A model generated the notes under the pieces. The model was not told the origin of the DNA. It saw only the letters and a program-made list of their open reading frames with translations, and ran no database searches. Positions 1 to 9,696 of a stretch of DNA of 64,000 bases are shown here, piece after piece (within the stretch, counting starts at the first letter, position 1; every line of letters starts with the position of its first letter). The translations under genes were made by a program, and so were the position numbers. The stretch is from an uncultured Prolixibacteraceae bacterium (GTDB lineage: Bacteria; Bacteroidota; Bacteroidia; Bacteroidales; Prolixibacteraceae): the NCBI GenBank assembly GCA_937915865.1, contig CALGIG010000110.1, forward strand, positions 1 through 64,000. Reading direction: 5' to 3'.

Positions 1-48
1 TTTGGTAAAAATACACCTTTAATACGTCATATCAAAATTAACTTAACA

Positions 49-180
49 CTAGTTTTTTGAACTACTTAATTTTGCTGGTATCCATCGCTCTTTTCCATGC
101 TGCTCGCCATTTGTGCAATATAATTCAGATAATTCATTGATAACATACTGGTATTTAATGCTTATCGTTATCAAATTCCT
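49..180 (-). other. Possible 3' remnant of a gene
   Basis: An open frame of 43 codons on the - strand ends in TAG at 49-51 and is closed upstream by an in-frame stop at 181-183. It has no start codon that would give a normal protein. The composition looks protein-like (ends RWIPAKLSSSKN), so it could be the tail of a decayed gene, but a chance open frame is equally possible. The rest of 1-307 shows nothing recognisable. Confidence 0.15.
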
Positions 181-288
181 TTAAAAATACAAAAACCTAC
201 TGTTTCTAGTAGAGCTTATACAATGTTGTCATAATTTATTCTTTTTGTTGACACACTAACCTAAATCTTCGTATTTTGAATCTCAACA

Positions 289-315
289 TTTGGGGAAAAA
301 AATATTTTATCTTTG
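289..315 (+). promoter_or_regulatory. Bacteroidota-type promoter of the sigma-factor gene
   Basis: TAtcTTTG at 308-315 matches the TAnnTTTG -7 box of Bacteroidota. A TTTG lies at 289-292, with 15 bases between, which is shorter than the usual 17 to 21. The box overlaps the TTG at 313, so that codon is unlikely to be the translation start. Confidence 0.5.
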
Positions 316-342
316 CCTCCGTCTTCTAATCTAAAAGCTACC

Positions 343-936
343 TTGACTTCAACGTTTAAACATATCGATTATTTAGCTGTAAAAAATCTTAAACAAGGTA
401 ATGTTAATGGATTTAATGATTTGTTTAACAAGTATTCATCTCGTTTATATAACTTTTCTTTAAAATATTTGAAGTCGGAAGAAGAAGCAGAAGAGGTTGT
501 TCAGGAAGTGTTTCTTTATGTTTGGGATAAAAGAGAAGGCTTAAAGCCTGACAATTCTTTTAATTCTTACATTTTCACTATTGCCTATAACATTATAAAA
601 AAGTACTTTATAAAAAAATCACGGGATAATGCATATAAGGATGATTTGATTTACACCCTTCTGCAACAGGAGAATAATCTGGATCAGACTATAGATTATA
701 AATTTCTGCTCGAAAAAGTTGAATTAATTATTTATTCCTTGCCAAACAGGCGTAAAGAAATTTTTATAAAAAGGAAATATGAAGGATTATCAGTCAAGCA
801 AATTGCAACTGAACTTGGTATTTCTCCTAATACAGTAGAAAACCAACTTGCTTCTGCCCAGGCGCAGATACTAAATGAACTTCGAAAAGAAAAATTAGCA
901 GGATTGATTTTCTTTATGCTTTTTATTTCTATTTGA
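343..936 (+). CDS. ECF sigma factor of the FecI type (PUL regulator)
   Basis: RNA polymerase sigma-70 factor of the extracytoplasmic-function class. It has a region 2 (NGFNDLFNKYSSRLYNF... EEAEEVVQEVFLYVWDKRE) and a C-terminal region 4 helix-turn-helix (LSVKQIATELGISPNTVENQ). The open frame reaches up to a TTG at 313, but a -7 box sits there, so the in-frame TTG at 343 is preferred. There is no in-frame ATG before region 2. The protein ends in a hydrophobic tail (LAGLIFFMLFISI), which is common in Bacteroidota FecI-like factors. It is followed by a FecR anti-sigma factor and a SusC with a signalling domain. Such sigma factors are released when SusC senses its glycan, and they switch on the local PUL (family knowledge). 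The exact start is uncertain. Confidence 0.88.
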   Translation: MTSTFKHIDYLAVKNLKQGNVNGFNDLFNKYSSRLYNFSLKYLKSEEEAEEVVQEVFLYVWDKREGLKPDNSFNSYIFTIAYNIIKKYFIKKSRDNAYKDDLIYTLLQQENNLDQTIDYKFLLEKVELIIYSLPNRRKEIFIKRKYEGLSVKQIATELGISPNTVENQLASAQAQILNELRKEKLAGLIFFMLFISI

Positions 937-981
937 TTGATTATTTATCTTACTTATAATTAGCGTTTTGTCGATTATCTT

Positions 982-1003
982 AAAAAATATTTCAATATTT
1001 TTT
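982..1003 (+). terminator. AT-only hairpin between sigma and anti-sigma genes
   Basis: A perfect 10-bp stem (AAAAAATATT at 982-991 with AATATTTTTT at 994-1003) has a two-base loop and its 3' arm ends in six T. It may partly terminate or pause transcription after the sigma gene, and so set the ratio of sigma to anti-sigma transcripts. The stem is weak because it is all A-T. Confidence 0.4.
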
Positions 1004-1049
1004 GTTTTCGGATAGTGGAAAATTGACTTAAAAGGACATTATAGGCATC

Positions 1050-2078
1050 ATGGATACCAATAAAGAAAAAATAAGACGTTTTACTTCCGATAAATTTTCA
1101 TTCAACGATTACTTATCTGTATCTTCCTATTTCAAAAATGAGGTGTACGATAAAGGGTTGAAGGAGAGTATGAAGTCAGAATGGAATGAGACTGAGGATG
1201 TCAGCAATAACAAAGAACGCCTGGCTCAGATTCTTCATTACTTGCATCTTCATATTAATAAGAACGGTAATGAGAATACAAATGTATTTCAAAATTTTTA
1301 TCGTGTTTTTTCGAAAGTTGCTGCTGTTTTAATTATTCCTGCCTTAATTACCATTGTAGTTTTATCCTATTTATCGATCAATTCTCCTGAAAAAGATGAA
1401 TCCTGGGCAGAAATTCATTCACCAGTTGGCTCAAGGACAAAATTTCAGTTGCCAGATGGCTCGCAAGGCTGGTTGAATGGCGGTTCTTCAATTAAATATC
1501 CAATCAATTTTGTGAACCATCGAAATGTTGAGATTTCCGGTGAAGCCTGGTTTGATGTGGTTCATCTTAAATCCGAAGAATTTCGTGTGATTACGCCATA
1601 TTTTGATGTAAAAGTCTTAGGTACCCAATTTAATGTAATTGCCTATGATAATGAAGCTACAGCAGAAGTAATTTTAGAAAAAGGAAAAGTTCTTTTGCTT
1701 GGCAAAGATCAAGAGGTAAAGGAGGAATTAAATCCGGACCAACATTTTGTATACAATAAATCGACGAAGAGACTCATAAGAACTGATATAGATTCAAAAG
1801 CCTATACAAGCTGGAAGGATGGATTGCTAATATTCAAGAATGTTCCAATGTCAGAGATTGCGAAAAGGCTAGAGCGCAGGTATAATGCAGAAATCATCCT
1901 CCATGGCGATTCGTTAAAGTCGTCCATATTTAGGGCCACTTTTCAGGATGAGAATTTGGATGAGATATGTAAAATGTTATCAACCGTGGCACCAATTGAA
2001 TATAAAATACATATTAGAGAAAAACTCCCTGATAATACCTTTGCTAAAGGTAAAGTAGAAATGTGGTTGAGAAAATGA
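1050..2078 (+). CDS. FecR-family anti-sigma factor
   Basis: Inner-membrane anti-sigma factor that should hold the preceding ECF sigma factor inactive until SusC signals. The N-terminal part (about residues 1-85) is cytoplasmic. One membrane segment follows (about 88-108, VAAVLIIPALITIVVLSYL). A periplasmic FecR domain starts near residue 120 (SPVGSRTKFQLPDGS, GEAWFDVVH, VLGTQFNVIAY), and a C-terminal DUF4974-like domain spans about 255-325 (FKNVPMSEIAKRLERRYNAEI). The 342-residue length is normal. It lies 113 bp after the sigma gene and 134 bp before susC. The order sigma, anti-sigma, SusC, SusD is the standard trans-envelope signalling arrangement in Bacteroidota. Confidence 0.92.
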   Translation: MDTNKEKIRRFTSDKFSFNDYLSVSSYFKNEVYDKGLKESMKSEWNETEDVSNNKERLAQILHYLHLHINKNGNENTNVFQNFYRVFSKVAAVLIIPALITIVVLSYLSINSPEKDESWAEIHSPVGSRTKFQLPDGSQGWLNGGSSIKYPINFVNHRNVEISGEAWFDVVHLKSEEFRVITPYFDVKVLGTQFNVIAYDNEATAEVILEKGKVLLLGKDQEVKEELNPDQHFVYNKSTKRLIRTDIDSKAYTSWKDGLLIFKNVPMSEIAKRLERRYNAEIILHGDSLKSSIFRATFQDENLDEICKMLSTVAPIEYKIHIREKLPDNTFAKGKVEMWLRK

Positions 2079-2131
2079 TATAAACCTAAAATAGATTGCC
2101 TATGATATGAAATGATATTTTTATAATAAAA

Positions 2132-2159
2132 CAGGGAGGTATTCGCCTTACCTACCCTG
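2132..2159 (+). promoter_or_regulatory. Hairpin in the susC leader
   Basis: CAGGG (2132-2136) plus A and GGTA pair with TACC, T and CCCTG (to 2159). This gives a 10-bp stem with one bulged base and a 7-base loop. It sits 53 bp before the susC start and has no T-run, so it is more likely an mRNA leader element than a terminator. Confidence 0.4.
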
Positions 2160-2212
2160 CTAATCAGTAGAATTAAACTTACAGAAGTAGTAAATCCACT
2201 AATTACAAATTT

Positions 2213-5200
2213 ATGAAAAAAAACCGAATTAATAGGCTGATGGAAAGAATTGGCCTGTTTAAAATGATTAAGATTATGCGTTTCGCCATTTTTATCCTCA
2301 TCCTTTCCTTATCGCAAACTTTTGCGGGGAACTCTTATTCTCAGCAAGCTAAACTAACTTTAGATATGAAGAATGTTAGAGTGGAGGATGTTATTGATAG
2401 AATAGAGAAGAATTCAGAATTCTTTTTTATGTACAACAAAAATATGATTGATGTTGACCGAAAGGTAGATATTCAAGTTGAAGAAAAAAGCGTCAATGAA
2501 GTATTGGATATAATATTTGTAAATACAGGTATAACTTATTCGATAAAAGATCGTCAAATTTTGCTGATCAACAGTCAATTACAATCGAAAGTCAAAGATT
2601 TTAACGATCAGCAACAAAAATCTATTTCGGGTAAAGTCACTGACTCTTCAAGTACACCTCTCCCAGGAGTTTCAGTTGTTTTGAAAGGAACGACCATCGG
2701 AACGATTACAGATGCAGATGGAAACTATACTATAACCAAAATTCAGAACAACTCAACTTTGGTTTTTTCTTTCATTGGAATGAAAACACAGGAGGTAGTA
2801 GTTGAAAATAAGACCACAATTAATATAACCCTGGTTGAGGAAACGGTAGGGATCGAGGAAGTTGTGGCAGTGGGTTATGGACAACAGAGACTTGCTACGG
2901 TTACTGGGTCTGTATCACAAATCAAAGCTGAAAAAATTTCAGTGGCTCCTCAAGCTAATGTTACACATACACTGGCCGGACAATTGCCTGGATTAATTTC
3001 TAAACAAATCTCTGGTATTCCCGGGGCAGATAATTCCAGTCTAAATATTCGTGGTTTTGGCAACCCGTTGGTTATTGTAGATGGTCTGGAAACTGACTTA
3101 AATACATTGGATTCTAATCAGATTGAAACAATTTCTATATTGAAAGATGGTGCAGCTTCTATCTATGGTGCACGAGCTGGTAATGGTGTTATTTTGATTA
3201 CTACAAAACGAGGGAAACAATCCAAACCTACCGTTACTGTAAATACTTCATATACACTACAAGGTTCGACTAAGGTGATTAAGGCAGCAAGTTCAGCAGA
3301 ACGTGCACAATTTGAGGTAGATAAATGGCTCAATTCCGGCAAACCCGCGGATCAAGTTCCTTACACTACGGATGAAATTCAGAAATTCAAAGATGGTTCC
3401 GATCCCAGGTATTTGAATACAGATTGGTTTGATGCTTCAATCCGCAAATTGGCTCCCCAGCAAAATCATAATATTACCCTTTCTGGAGGTAACGATGCCG
3501 TAAAGTATTATAGCTATTTTGGCTATAACAGGCAGGAGACCATTTTGAAGAAAAATGGTGGAAATTATGACCGTTATAACTTTCAGACAAATGTAGATGC
3601 AAAAGTAACTGACCAGATTTCTATTGCAATGGATATGCAATATATAAAGGAGCAACGTCTTTATCCTTCCGGGGCCGATGGCGTGGCTACCAATAATAAC
3701 TTTTGGAGAGATTTGATTTATGCAGCTGATCCTGCTTTCCCATTGACATTACCTGATCAAACAAGAATGTCTTATGCAGGCATTCCTTATGGCAACCCAA
3801 TATTTGCTACGAACTCTGATTTATGCGGTTATCAGGATAAAGGCAATAATATTACCCAGTTTAGAGGTGAGGTAAAGTACAATGTTCAGAATGTTCCCGG
3901 ATTAAATGCGAAAGCAGTCATTATTTATAGAAGCAATTCGCTAGACCAAAAAGTGGTGAAGAAGCAAGAGGAATTTTACACCTATAATTCAGAGACAGAT
4001 CAATATACTTTTGTCCGCAATTCACAAGATCCTCAATATATAAGTAGAGCTAGTAGTACTGATACTAAATTAGTTCAGCAGTATTCATTAAACTATGACA
4101 AAACATTTATAGAAAAACATAATGTGTCAGGAATGTTTTTATATGAATATCAAGATGAGAAAGGCAGATCTTTTGATGCTTCACGTGGCGGTTATCAGTC
4201 AATGGCACTTGAAGAGTTGTTTGCCGGAGATCCTTCCACGGCAGCCAATAACTCATCAAGTTATAATAATGGACGTACTTCTTGGATTGGACGTTTAAAC
4301 TATAGTTACATGGATCGTTATATGCTTGAAACCATCATGAGAGCTGATGCTTCTTCTCGTTTTGCAAAAGGACACCGATGGGGTTATTTCCCAAGTGTAT
4401 CATTAGGATGGAATGTTGCACAAGAAAATTTCATGAAAAGGTTTAGTAGTTTAGATAACCTGAAAGTTCGTTTAAGCTATGGATCATCTGGGTATGATGC
4501 AGTTGCAAATTTTGCCTATCTTACGGGTTATAAGTTTGATGCCACCTATACTATCGGTAGCAGTCTGATTTCTGCATTGATCCCATCAGGTTTGGCCAAC
4601 ATTAATTTAACATGGGAGAAAATGAATATTTATAATGGAGGCTTTGATTTCTCAATGTGGCGTCACCAACTTTATGGCGAATTGGAATTTTTTTATCGTA
4701 AGCGATCGGGAATCCCAGGTAGTCGAACAAACTCTTTACCCTCGACCTTCGGAGCTGAACTTCCTTTGGAAAATTTGAATAGTCAGAGTACCAAGGGCTT
4801 TGAGCTTAGATTGGGCACTTCAGGTAAGTCAGGATACTTTAATTATGATATTTCGGGTAATATTGCATATTCAAGATCTAAATGGATAAATTATGATGAA
4901 CCTACATACACTGATCCTGACGAAATAAAGATGTATAAAAATAGTGGGCGATATACCGACAGACGTTATGGATATGTTTTTGATGGACTTTTTACCAGCC
5001 AAGAAGAGGTTAATGAATGGCAATATTCATTTGATGCATTAAATAATGACAATTCATCATTGAAGCCAGGAGATGTAAAGTATAAAGATATAAATGGCGA
5101 TCATGTTATAAATTGGAGAGATCAGAAAGAAATAGGTAAAGGAGCCGAACCTCATTGGACCTTTGGTCTTAACTTCCTATTTAAATATAAGAATTTCGAC

Positions 5201-5614
5201 TTATCTGCATTATTTCAAGGAGCATTTGATTATACTACAAATGTAAATTTAGATGGAGCTCCTACTACCCTTAATTATAGTAACTACTGGAATGAAAGGA
5301 CCAATAACAGTGCTCGTGCATTGCTCCCAAGACCATCGGGCTCATCAACAAATGGCTTCTACTCAGATTACAGAAATCATAATACAACTTACATGCGTCT
5401 GAAAAATATGTCTTTGGGTTATGAAGTTCCTTCATCTGTATTAACTAAAGTTGGATTTAGCAAATTTAGAATATATGTTGCAGGCACTAATATTTTCACA
5501 TTAAGTAATCTTAATAAGTATGGAGTTGACCCTGAAATGCCGGAAGGATATGGCGCAGGTGTTTATTATCCACAACAATATACAATGAGTATTGGCTGTA
5601 ATCTTACATTTTAA
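2213..5614 (+). CDS. SusC-family TonB-dependent glycan transporter with STN domain
   Basis: Outer-membrane TonB-dependent transporter of 1133 residues that imports glycan fragments together with the SusD next to it. Order: signal sequence (hydrophobic core about residues 24-38); secretin/TonB short N-terminal (STN) domain about 47-118, which contacts the FecR anti-sigma; a carboxypeptidase-regulatory-like domain about 138-215 (SGKVTDSSSTPLPGVSVVL); VVAVGYG; a plug with the SusC signature near 312 (DGAASIYGARAGNGVILIT); then the beta-barrel to the C-terminus, ending in the aromatic residue expected for barrel assembly (NLTF). The STN domain marks it as a signalling transporter, matching the upstream sigma/anti-sigma pair. 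SusD follows after 12 bp. Confidence 0.95.
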   Translation: MKKNRINRLMERIGLFKMIKIMRFAIFILILSLSQTFAGNSYSQQAKLTLDMKNVRVEDVIDRIEKNSEFFFMYNKNMIDVDRKVDIQVEEKSVNEVLDIIFVNTGITYSIKDRQILLINSQLQSKVKDFNDQQQKSISGKVTDSSSTPLPGVSVVLKGTTIGTITDADGNYTITKIQNNSTLVFSFIGMKTQEVVVENKTTINITLVEETVGIEEVVAVGYGQQRLATVTGSVSQIKAEKISVAPQANVTHTLAGQLPGLISKQISGIPGADNSSLNIRGFGNPLVIVDGLETDLNTLDSNQIETISILKDGAASIYGARAGNGVILITTKRGKQSKPTVTVNTSYTLQGSTKVIKAASSAERAQFEVDKWLNSGKPADQVPYTTDEIQKFKDGSDPRYLNTDWFDASIRKLAPQQNHNITLSGGNDAVKYYSYFGYNRQETILKKNGGNYDRYNFQTNVDAKVTDQISIAMDMQYIKEQRLYPSGADGVATNNNFWRDLIYAADPAFPLTLPDQTRMSYAGIPYGNPIFATNSDLCGYQDKGNNITQFRGEVKYNVQNVPGLNAKAVIIYRSNSLDQKVVKKQEEFYTYNSETDQYTFVRNSQDPQYISRASSTDTKLVQQYSLNYDKTFIEKHNVSGMFLYEYQDEKGRSFDASRGGYQSMALEELFAGDPSTAANNSSSYNNGRTSWIGRLNYSYMDRYMLETIMRADASSRFAKGHRWGYFPSVSLGWNVAQENFMKRFSSLDNLKVRLSYGSSGYDAVANFAYLTGYKFDATYTIGSSLISALIPSGLANINLTWEKMNIYNGGFDFSMWRHQLYGELEFFYRKRSGIPGSRTNSLPSTFGAELPLENLNSQSTKGFELRLGTSGKSGYFNYDISGNIAYSRSKWINYDEPTYTDPDEIKMYKNSGRYTDRRYGYVFDGLFTSQEEVNEWQYSFDALNNDNSSLKPGDVKYKDINGDHVINWRDQKEIGKGAEPHWTFGLNFLFKYKNFDLSALFQGAFDYTTNVNLDGAPTTLNYSNYWNERTNNSARALLPRPSGSSTNGFYSDYRNHNTTYMRLKNMSLGYEVPSSVLTKVGFSKFRIYVAGTNIFTLSNLNKYGVDPEMPEGYGAGVYYPQQYTMSIGCNLTF

Positions 5615-5626
5615 TTAGAAAAGGAT

Positions 5627-7504
5627 ATGAAAACGAAATATAAATTACTGATAGTAGCTTTGGCTGCAATAACATTGACATCATGTTACGATGTGCTGGA
5701 CCAAACCCCGGCGGATAGATATACCGATGCTGTGGTTTGGAATGATCCGTATCTATTGAATGCCCATCTGGCTGAACTTTATGCCTGTACACCTGTAATG
5801 GTACAAGATGCGACTTGTTTAATGAATTCTTGGAATGGTGCACCGATGAACCGTGATGATAATAGTTGGAGTGCAATAATGGGATTTAGTGAACAGATGG
5901 AAGGTACAGTCCGAACGATTGAAATTACGGATGAAGCAAAATATAATTTTGGCGCACAAGCTCATCTTTTGAGTATGAAAGAGAATGGGATCCAGTCGAA
6001 TGGAACAGAATTACAATGGTGGGGAAATGCTTATTATACCATTCGAAACTTGAATAATTTTATTACCAACGCGGGAAAATCAACTATTTCGAAGGTAGAA
6101 GAGCGTATTAGTGAAGCCCGCTTCTTAAGAGCCTTCTGCTATTTTGCGATGGTAAAACGTTATGGAGGGGTACCTTTGATTATTGATGTTCAATCGATGG
6201 ATGCTGATTCTACAGTATTGTATCCTAAAAGAAATACAGAAAAAGAAGTTTATGATTTTATTCTTAAAGAGACGGATGATATCTCCAAAATTCTTCCCTC
6301 TTCAAGTGATGCTGGGCGCGCTAATAAATGGGCTGCTTTAGCTCTTCGCAGTAGGGCCGCATTGTATGCCGGAAGCATTGCGCAGTTTGGTACACAGCAA
6401 TTAAACGGATTGCTGGGTTTTGCCAGTGGTGATGCCTCCAAATATTATCAGATATGTTACGATGCAAGTAAAGCAATCATGACTCAGAGCCCCTATAAAT
6501 TGTATAACGAGGAAGCTGATAAAGTTCAGAATTTTAAGGATATATTCTTGAAAAAAGGTAATTGTGAGGCAATTATGGTTAAACAACATACATCCAAGGG
6601 TTTCATGGACGGTGGTTCCAACAGATGGTCTTGGGATATGGTTGAATGTCCACGTCCGAATGTTTGGGGAGTCGGTAATTATCATGGGCCGTATTTGGAT
6701 ATGGTTGAAGAATTCGAGCATAAAGATGGCACTTCAGGAGTGATTGACCGTGTGTATGCCAAAAATCGGCTATGGACTATGGAGGAATTATGGGGAGACC
6801 GTGATCCTCGGTTCTTTGCATCAATATGGACTAATGGTACCTCATGGGCAGGTGCTGTAGGCGGAGTTTTAGGTTCTAATAAAATTGATATGCATAACGG
6901 AATTATGACAAGAACAGGAGAATTGATTGATGGACGTTATGCTTCATACGAGGGAATTTCTGCTGTTGGAGATCAATTAGTACGTTTTAAGGAAGGGAAT
7001 ACTTCTAATACTGGTTTTGGTGTGATGAAGTATCTTGATCCTACGGCAAATAATTTCAACTGGTTCTGTGAATCGACTACTGATTATTTGATCTTTCGTT
7101 ATGGAGAGATTTTGCTGAACTGTGCAGAAGCTGCTTTTGAATTGGGAAAAACAGCAGAAGCATTGGATGCAGTCAATCAAATCCGAGATCGTGCAGGAAT
7201 TGCTAAATTAGGTACTATCGATCGTGAAAAGATTCACCATGAAAGAAAAGTTGAATTGGTTTTTGAAAATCACCGCTACTGGGATTTAAGACGTTGGAGA
7301 ACAGCCGTTAAATCGCTGACACGTACGTATACAGGTTTGCGTTATGTTTATGACGCCGCCTCGGGAAAGTATCGTCTGGACTTTATCGATGATATAGATG
7401 GTAGGGCCAAGAAACCTACTTTCCCTGAAAAAAATTACTATTTCCCGATTGGACAAGGGCGTATCGCTGCTAACCCTAACTTGGTAGAGAATCCTGGGTA
7501 CTAA
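5627..7504 (+). CDS. SusD/RagB-family glycan-binding lipoprotein
   Basis: Surface lipoprotein that caps the SusC barrel and binds glycan. The signal peptide ends in a lipobox (ITLTSC, Cys20). The N-terminal SusD region has the typical NLNNFITNAG and ARFLRAFCYFAMVKRYGGVP motifs (about residues 140-185). The C-terminal RagB/SusD region has YGEILLNCAEAAFELG, VNQIRDRAG and the closing FPEKNYYFPIGQGRIAANP. The 625-residue length is normal. It is co-transcribed with susC (12 bp gap). The sugar specificity cannot be read from the sequence. Confidence 0.95.
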   Translation: MKTKYKLLIVALAAITLTSCYDVLDQTPADRYTDAVVWNDPYLLNAHLAELYACTPVMVQDATCLMNSWNGAPMNRDDNSWSAIMGFSEQMEGTVRTIEITDEAKYNFGAQAHLLSMKENGIQSNGTELQWWGNAYYTIRNLNNFITNAGKSTISKVEERISEARFLRAFCYFAMVKRYGGVPLIIDVQSMDADSTVLYPKRNTEKEVYDFILKETDDISKILPSSSDAGRANKWAALALRSRAALYAGSIAQFGTQQLNGLLGFASGDASKYYQICYDASKAIMTQSPYKLYNEEADKVQNFKDIFLKKGNCEAIMVKQHTSKGFMDGGSNRWSWDMVECPRPNVWGVGNYHGPYLDMVEEFEHKDGTSGVIDRVYAKNRLWTMEELWGDRDPRFFASIWTNGTSWAGAVGGVLGSNKIDMHNGIMTRTGELIDGRYASYEGISAVGDQLVRFKEGNTSNTGFGVMKYLDPTANNFNWFCESTTDYLIFRYGEILLNCAEAAFELGKTAEALDAVNQIRDRAGIAKLGTIDREKIHHERKVELVFENHRYWDLRRWRTAVKSLTRTYTGLRYVYDAASGKYRLDFIDDIDGRAKKPTFPEKNYYFPIGQGRIAANPNLVENPGY

Positions 7505-7513
7505 TCATTTGAA

Positions 7514-7610
7514 GAATCAGTGTTCGCTAATTATAAATAATTTGGAGGTCAATAGTAAAGATTGGTCTCTAAGTAGTGAGATATTTAATATATCTAGCGA
7601 ACACTGGTTC
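7514..7610 (+). ncRNA. Structured intercistronic RNA between susD and the hydrolase genes
   Basis: Two nested stems fill most of the gap after susD. The outer stem pairs 7514-7529 with 7595-7610: 16 consecutive pairs with a single G-U. Inside it, 7540-7553 pairs with 7561-7574: 14 pairs including several G-U, with a 7-base loop. There is no T-run after the outer stem, so it is not a classic terminator. It could protect the susCD end of the mRNA, slow readthrough into the enzyme genes, or be processed into a small RNA. The G-U pairs favour function as RNA. The function is unknown. Confidence 0.55.
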
Positions 7611-7685
7611 GTTTATTTGATGAGTTATACTCGATAATTCAAGATAGACTAAAAATAATTTTTAGTGTCTCGAAATAGATTCCGT

Positions 7686-9677
7686 ATGAAAATGCTTGTT
7701 TTTTCATTGTTGTTGGGACTAACGTTTGCTGTAAGCGTTCAGGCACAACCTTATTCAAAAGAGGATGGAGCATTGAAGCTACCTGTTTTAATAAGTGATA
7801 ATATGGTGTTGCAACAGTTACAAAATGTTCGGATTTGGGGTGAAAGCTCTCCTAATTCGGAAGTAACTGTTACTCCATCGTGGAATAATGTATCTATTGC
7901 AACAAAAGCCAATAAAAATGGACATTGGATTTTAGGTCTGAGGACTCCTGCAGCAACTTCCATACCGCAACACATTATTGTCAAAAGTGGAAATAAATCA
8001 CTTAATGTTGATAATATACTTATAGGTGAGGTCTGGCTTTGTTCAGGGCAATCCAACATGGCAATGACCATTAACGGTTCTGGCGGACAGGTATACAACT
8101 ATAAAAATGAAGTAAGTAATGCGAACTACCCTAATATCCGTTTATTCAATGTCAAGTCTAATTTGTCGGCAAAAGCAATAACTGATATGAATGGAAGATG
8201 GGATATTTGTACTTCGGAGACTGTTGCCAATTTTTCTGCAGTTGGCTATTTTTTTGCAAGAAAGATTCATCAAGAAACAGGTATTCCTATTGGAATAATA
8301 AACTCTTCATGGGGAGGAACCGATATTGAGACGTGGATAAGTATGGATACTTTCAAGAATCTTCCAAATCGCTTCAAAGAGAAATATAATGAAACGGAAA
8401 AATATGGAGTTGATTTCGTATTGAAACGAAACGAAGAGAATAGAAATGAATTTAATCGTGTTGTTGCCAACGAAATAGGAATGGAAGAACAATGGTATAT
8501 GCCTTCGCATAATTTTACATCGTGGAAGCTAATGACTCAGCCTCAAGAGTGGTCAAAAACGGATCTGGCATCTTTTGATGGGGTTGTATGGTTTAAATAT
8601 GAGTTTAATATGTTAGACTCAGATGCTGCCAACACGGGTATTTTGTCTTTAGGTAAAATAGATGATAATGATATAACGTGGATAAATGGGATAAAGATCG
8701 GAGAAACGGAAGGAGCTGGTTACGACAGAGTGTATAATATTCCTTCAGGAGTTCTAAAGAGGGGAAGCAATACGATTGTCATAAAAGTTACAGATGCTAT
8801 TCGTGGCGGAGGTTTCACTGGGAGAAAGGAAGATTTTTATATTGAGACAAAAGATGGACGATATTCTCTGGTCGGAGATTGGCAATATAAACCAACCGTA
8901 AATACGCAGCACCTACATTATTCCATGGATAATGCACCTAACTTGCATTACGGACTGTTATATAATGCAATGATAAATCCGTTAACGGATTTTGCAATCA
9001 AAGGTGTAATATGGTATCAAGGTGAGAATAATACTGGGCAAGCCTATAATTATCGGACTTTGTTTCCTACATTAATAAATGACTGGAGAAAAAAATGGGG
9101 CTACAATTTTCCTTTTTATTGGGTGCAATTGGCAAGTTATATGCCTAAAGCAGAACAACCTCCCGTTGCTGATAGTTGGGCAGAACTAAGGGAAGCACAA
9201 ACATTGACTTTAGGTGTGGTGCATACCGGACAAATAGTTATTACCGACATTGGGGATGCAAATGATATCCATCCTAAGAACAAACAGGATGTTGGTTTAA
9301 GATTAGCAAATATAGCCTTGAACAATGACTACAATAGGAGTGATGTAATTTATTCAGGGCCAACTTACAAGTCGGTAAGAATTAACCGTAACATAATCAT
9401 TATTGAATTCGATAACATTGCTTCAGGTTTGATTACAACCAGTAAATATGGATACATTGAAGGATTCACAATTGCGGGTGCTGATCATAAATTTGTGTGG
9501 GCAAATGCAAAACTCGAAGGGAAAAACAAAGTAATCGTATATTCTGAGGATATAAAGAAGCCTGTTGCAGTGCGCTACTGTTGGGCCAGTAATCCTGATG
9601 TTAATTTGTTTAATAGTTTTGGCTTACCCACTTGTCCGTTCCGAACAGATTTATGGAAACTTAGTACAGAGCATTGA
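7686..9677 (+). CDS. Sialate O-acetylesterase-like carbohydrate esterase
   Basis: SGNH-type esterase of the sialate O-acetylesterase family, expected to remove O-acetyl groups from the glycan. ATG at 7686 opens a good signal peptide (MKMLVFSLLLGLTFAVSVQAQ); a GTG at 7665 would only add seven residues. Family motifs: LPVLISDNMVLQQ, the nucleophile block CSGQSNM (Ser123), GVIWYQGENN, and the C-terminal DANDIHPKNKQDVG, which carries the Asp/His of the triad. About residues 260-385 form an inserted galactose-binding-like beta domain (WINGIKIGETEGAGYD, GSNTIVIKVTD), usual in the long members. The true substrate is probably an acetylated plant or microbial glycan, since nothing here handles sialic acid. 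A GH78 gene follows after 19 bp. Confidence 0.88.
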   Translation: MKMLVFSLLLGLTFAVSVQAQPYSKEDGALKLPVLISDNMVLQQLQNVRIWGESSPNSEVTVTPSWNNVSIATKANKNGHWILGLRTPAATSIPQHIIVKSGNKSLNVDNILIGEVWLCSGQSNMAMTINGSGGQVYNYKNEVSNANYPNIRLFNVKSNLSAKAITDMNGRWDICTSETVANFSAVGYFFARKIHQETGIPIGIINSSWGGTDIETWISMDTFKNLPNRFKEKYNETEKYGVDFVLKRNEENRNEFNRVVANEIGMEEQWYMPSHNFTSWKLMTQPQEWSKTDLASFDGVVWFKYEFNMLDSDAANTGILSLGKIDDNDITWINGIKIGETEGAGYDRVYNIPSGVLKRGSNTIVIKVTDAIRGGGFTGRKEDFYIETKDGRYSLVGDWQYKPTVNTQHLHYSMDNAPNLHYGLLYNAMINPLTDFAIKGVIWYQGENNTGQAYNYRTLFPTLINDWRKKWGYNFPFYWVQLASYMPKAEQPPVADSWAELREAQTLTLGVVHTGQIVITDIGDANDIHPKNKQDVGLRLANIALNNDYNRSDVIYSGPTYKSVRINRNIIIIEFDNIASGLITTSKYGYIEGFTIAGADHKFVWANAKLEGKNKVIVYSEDIKKPVAVRYCWASNPDVNLFNSFGLPTCPFRTDLWKLSTEH

Positions 9678-9696
9678 TTAGCATTAATCTAACAAC

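Noticed and set aside
313..342. TTG at 313 as the start of the first sigma factor
   Set aside because: It lies within the TAtcTTTG -7 box at 308-315, so it would be upstream of the transcription start.
5604..5876. 90-codon - strand frame over the susD start
   Set aside because: It is antisense to the signal peptide and the N-terminal region of SusD, with no coding features.
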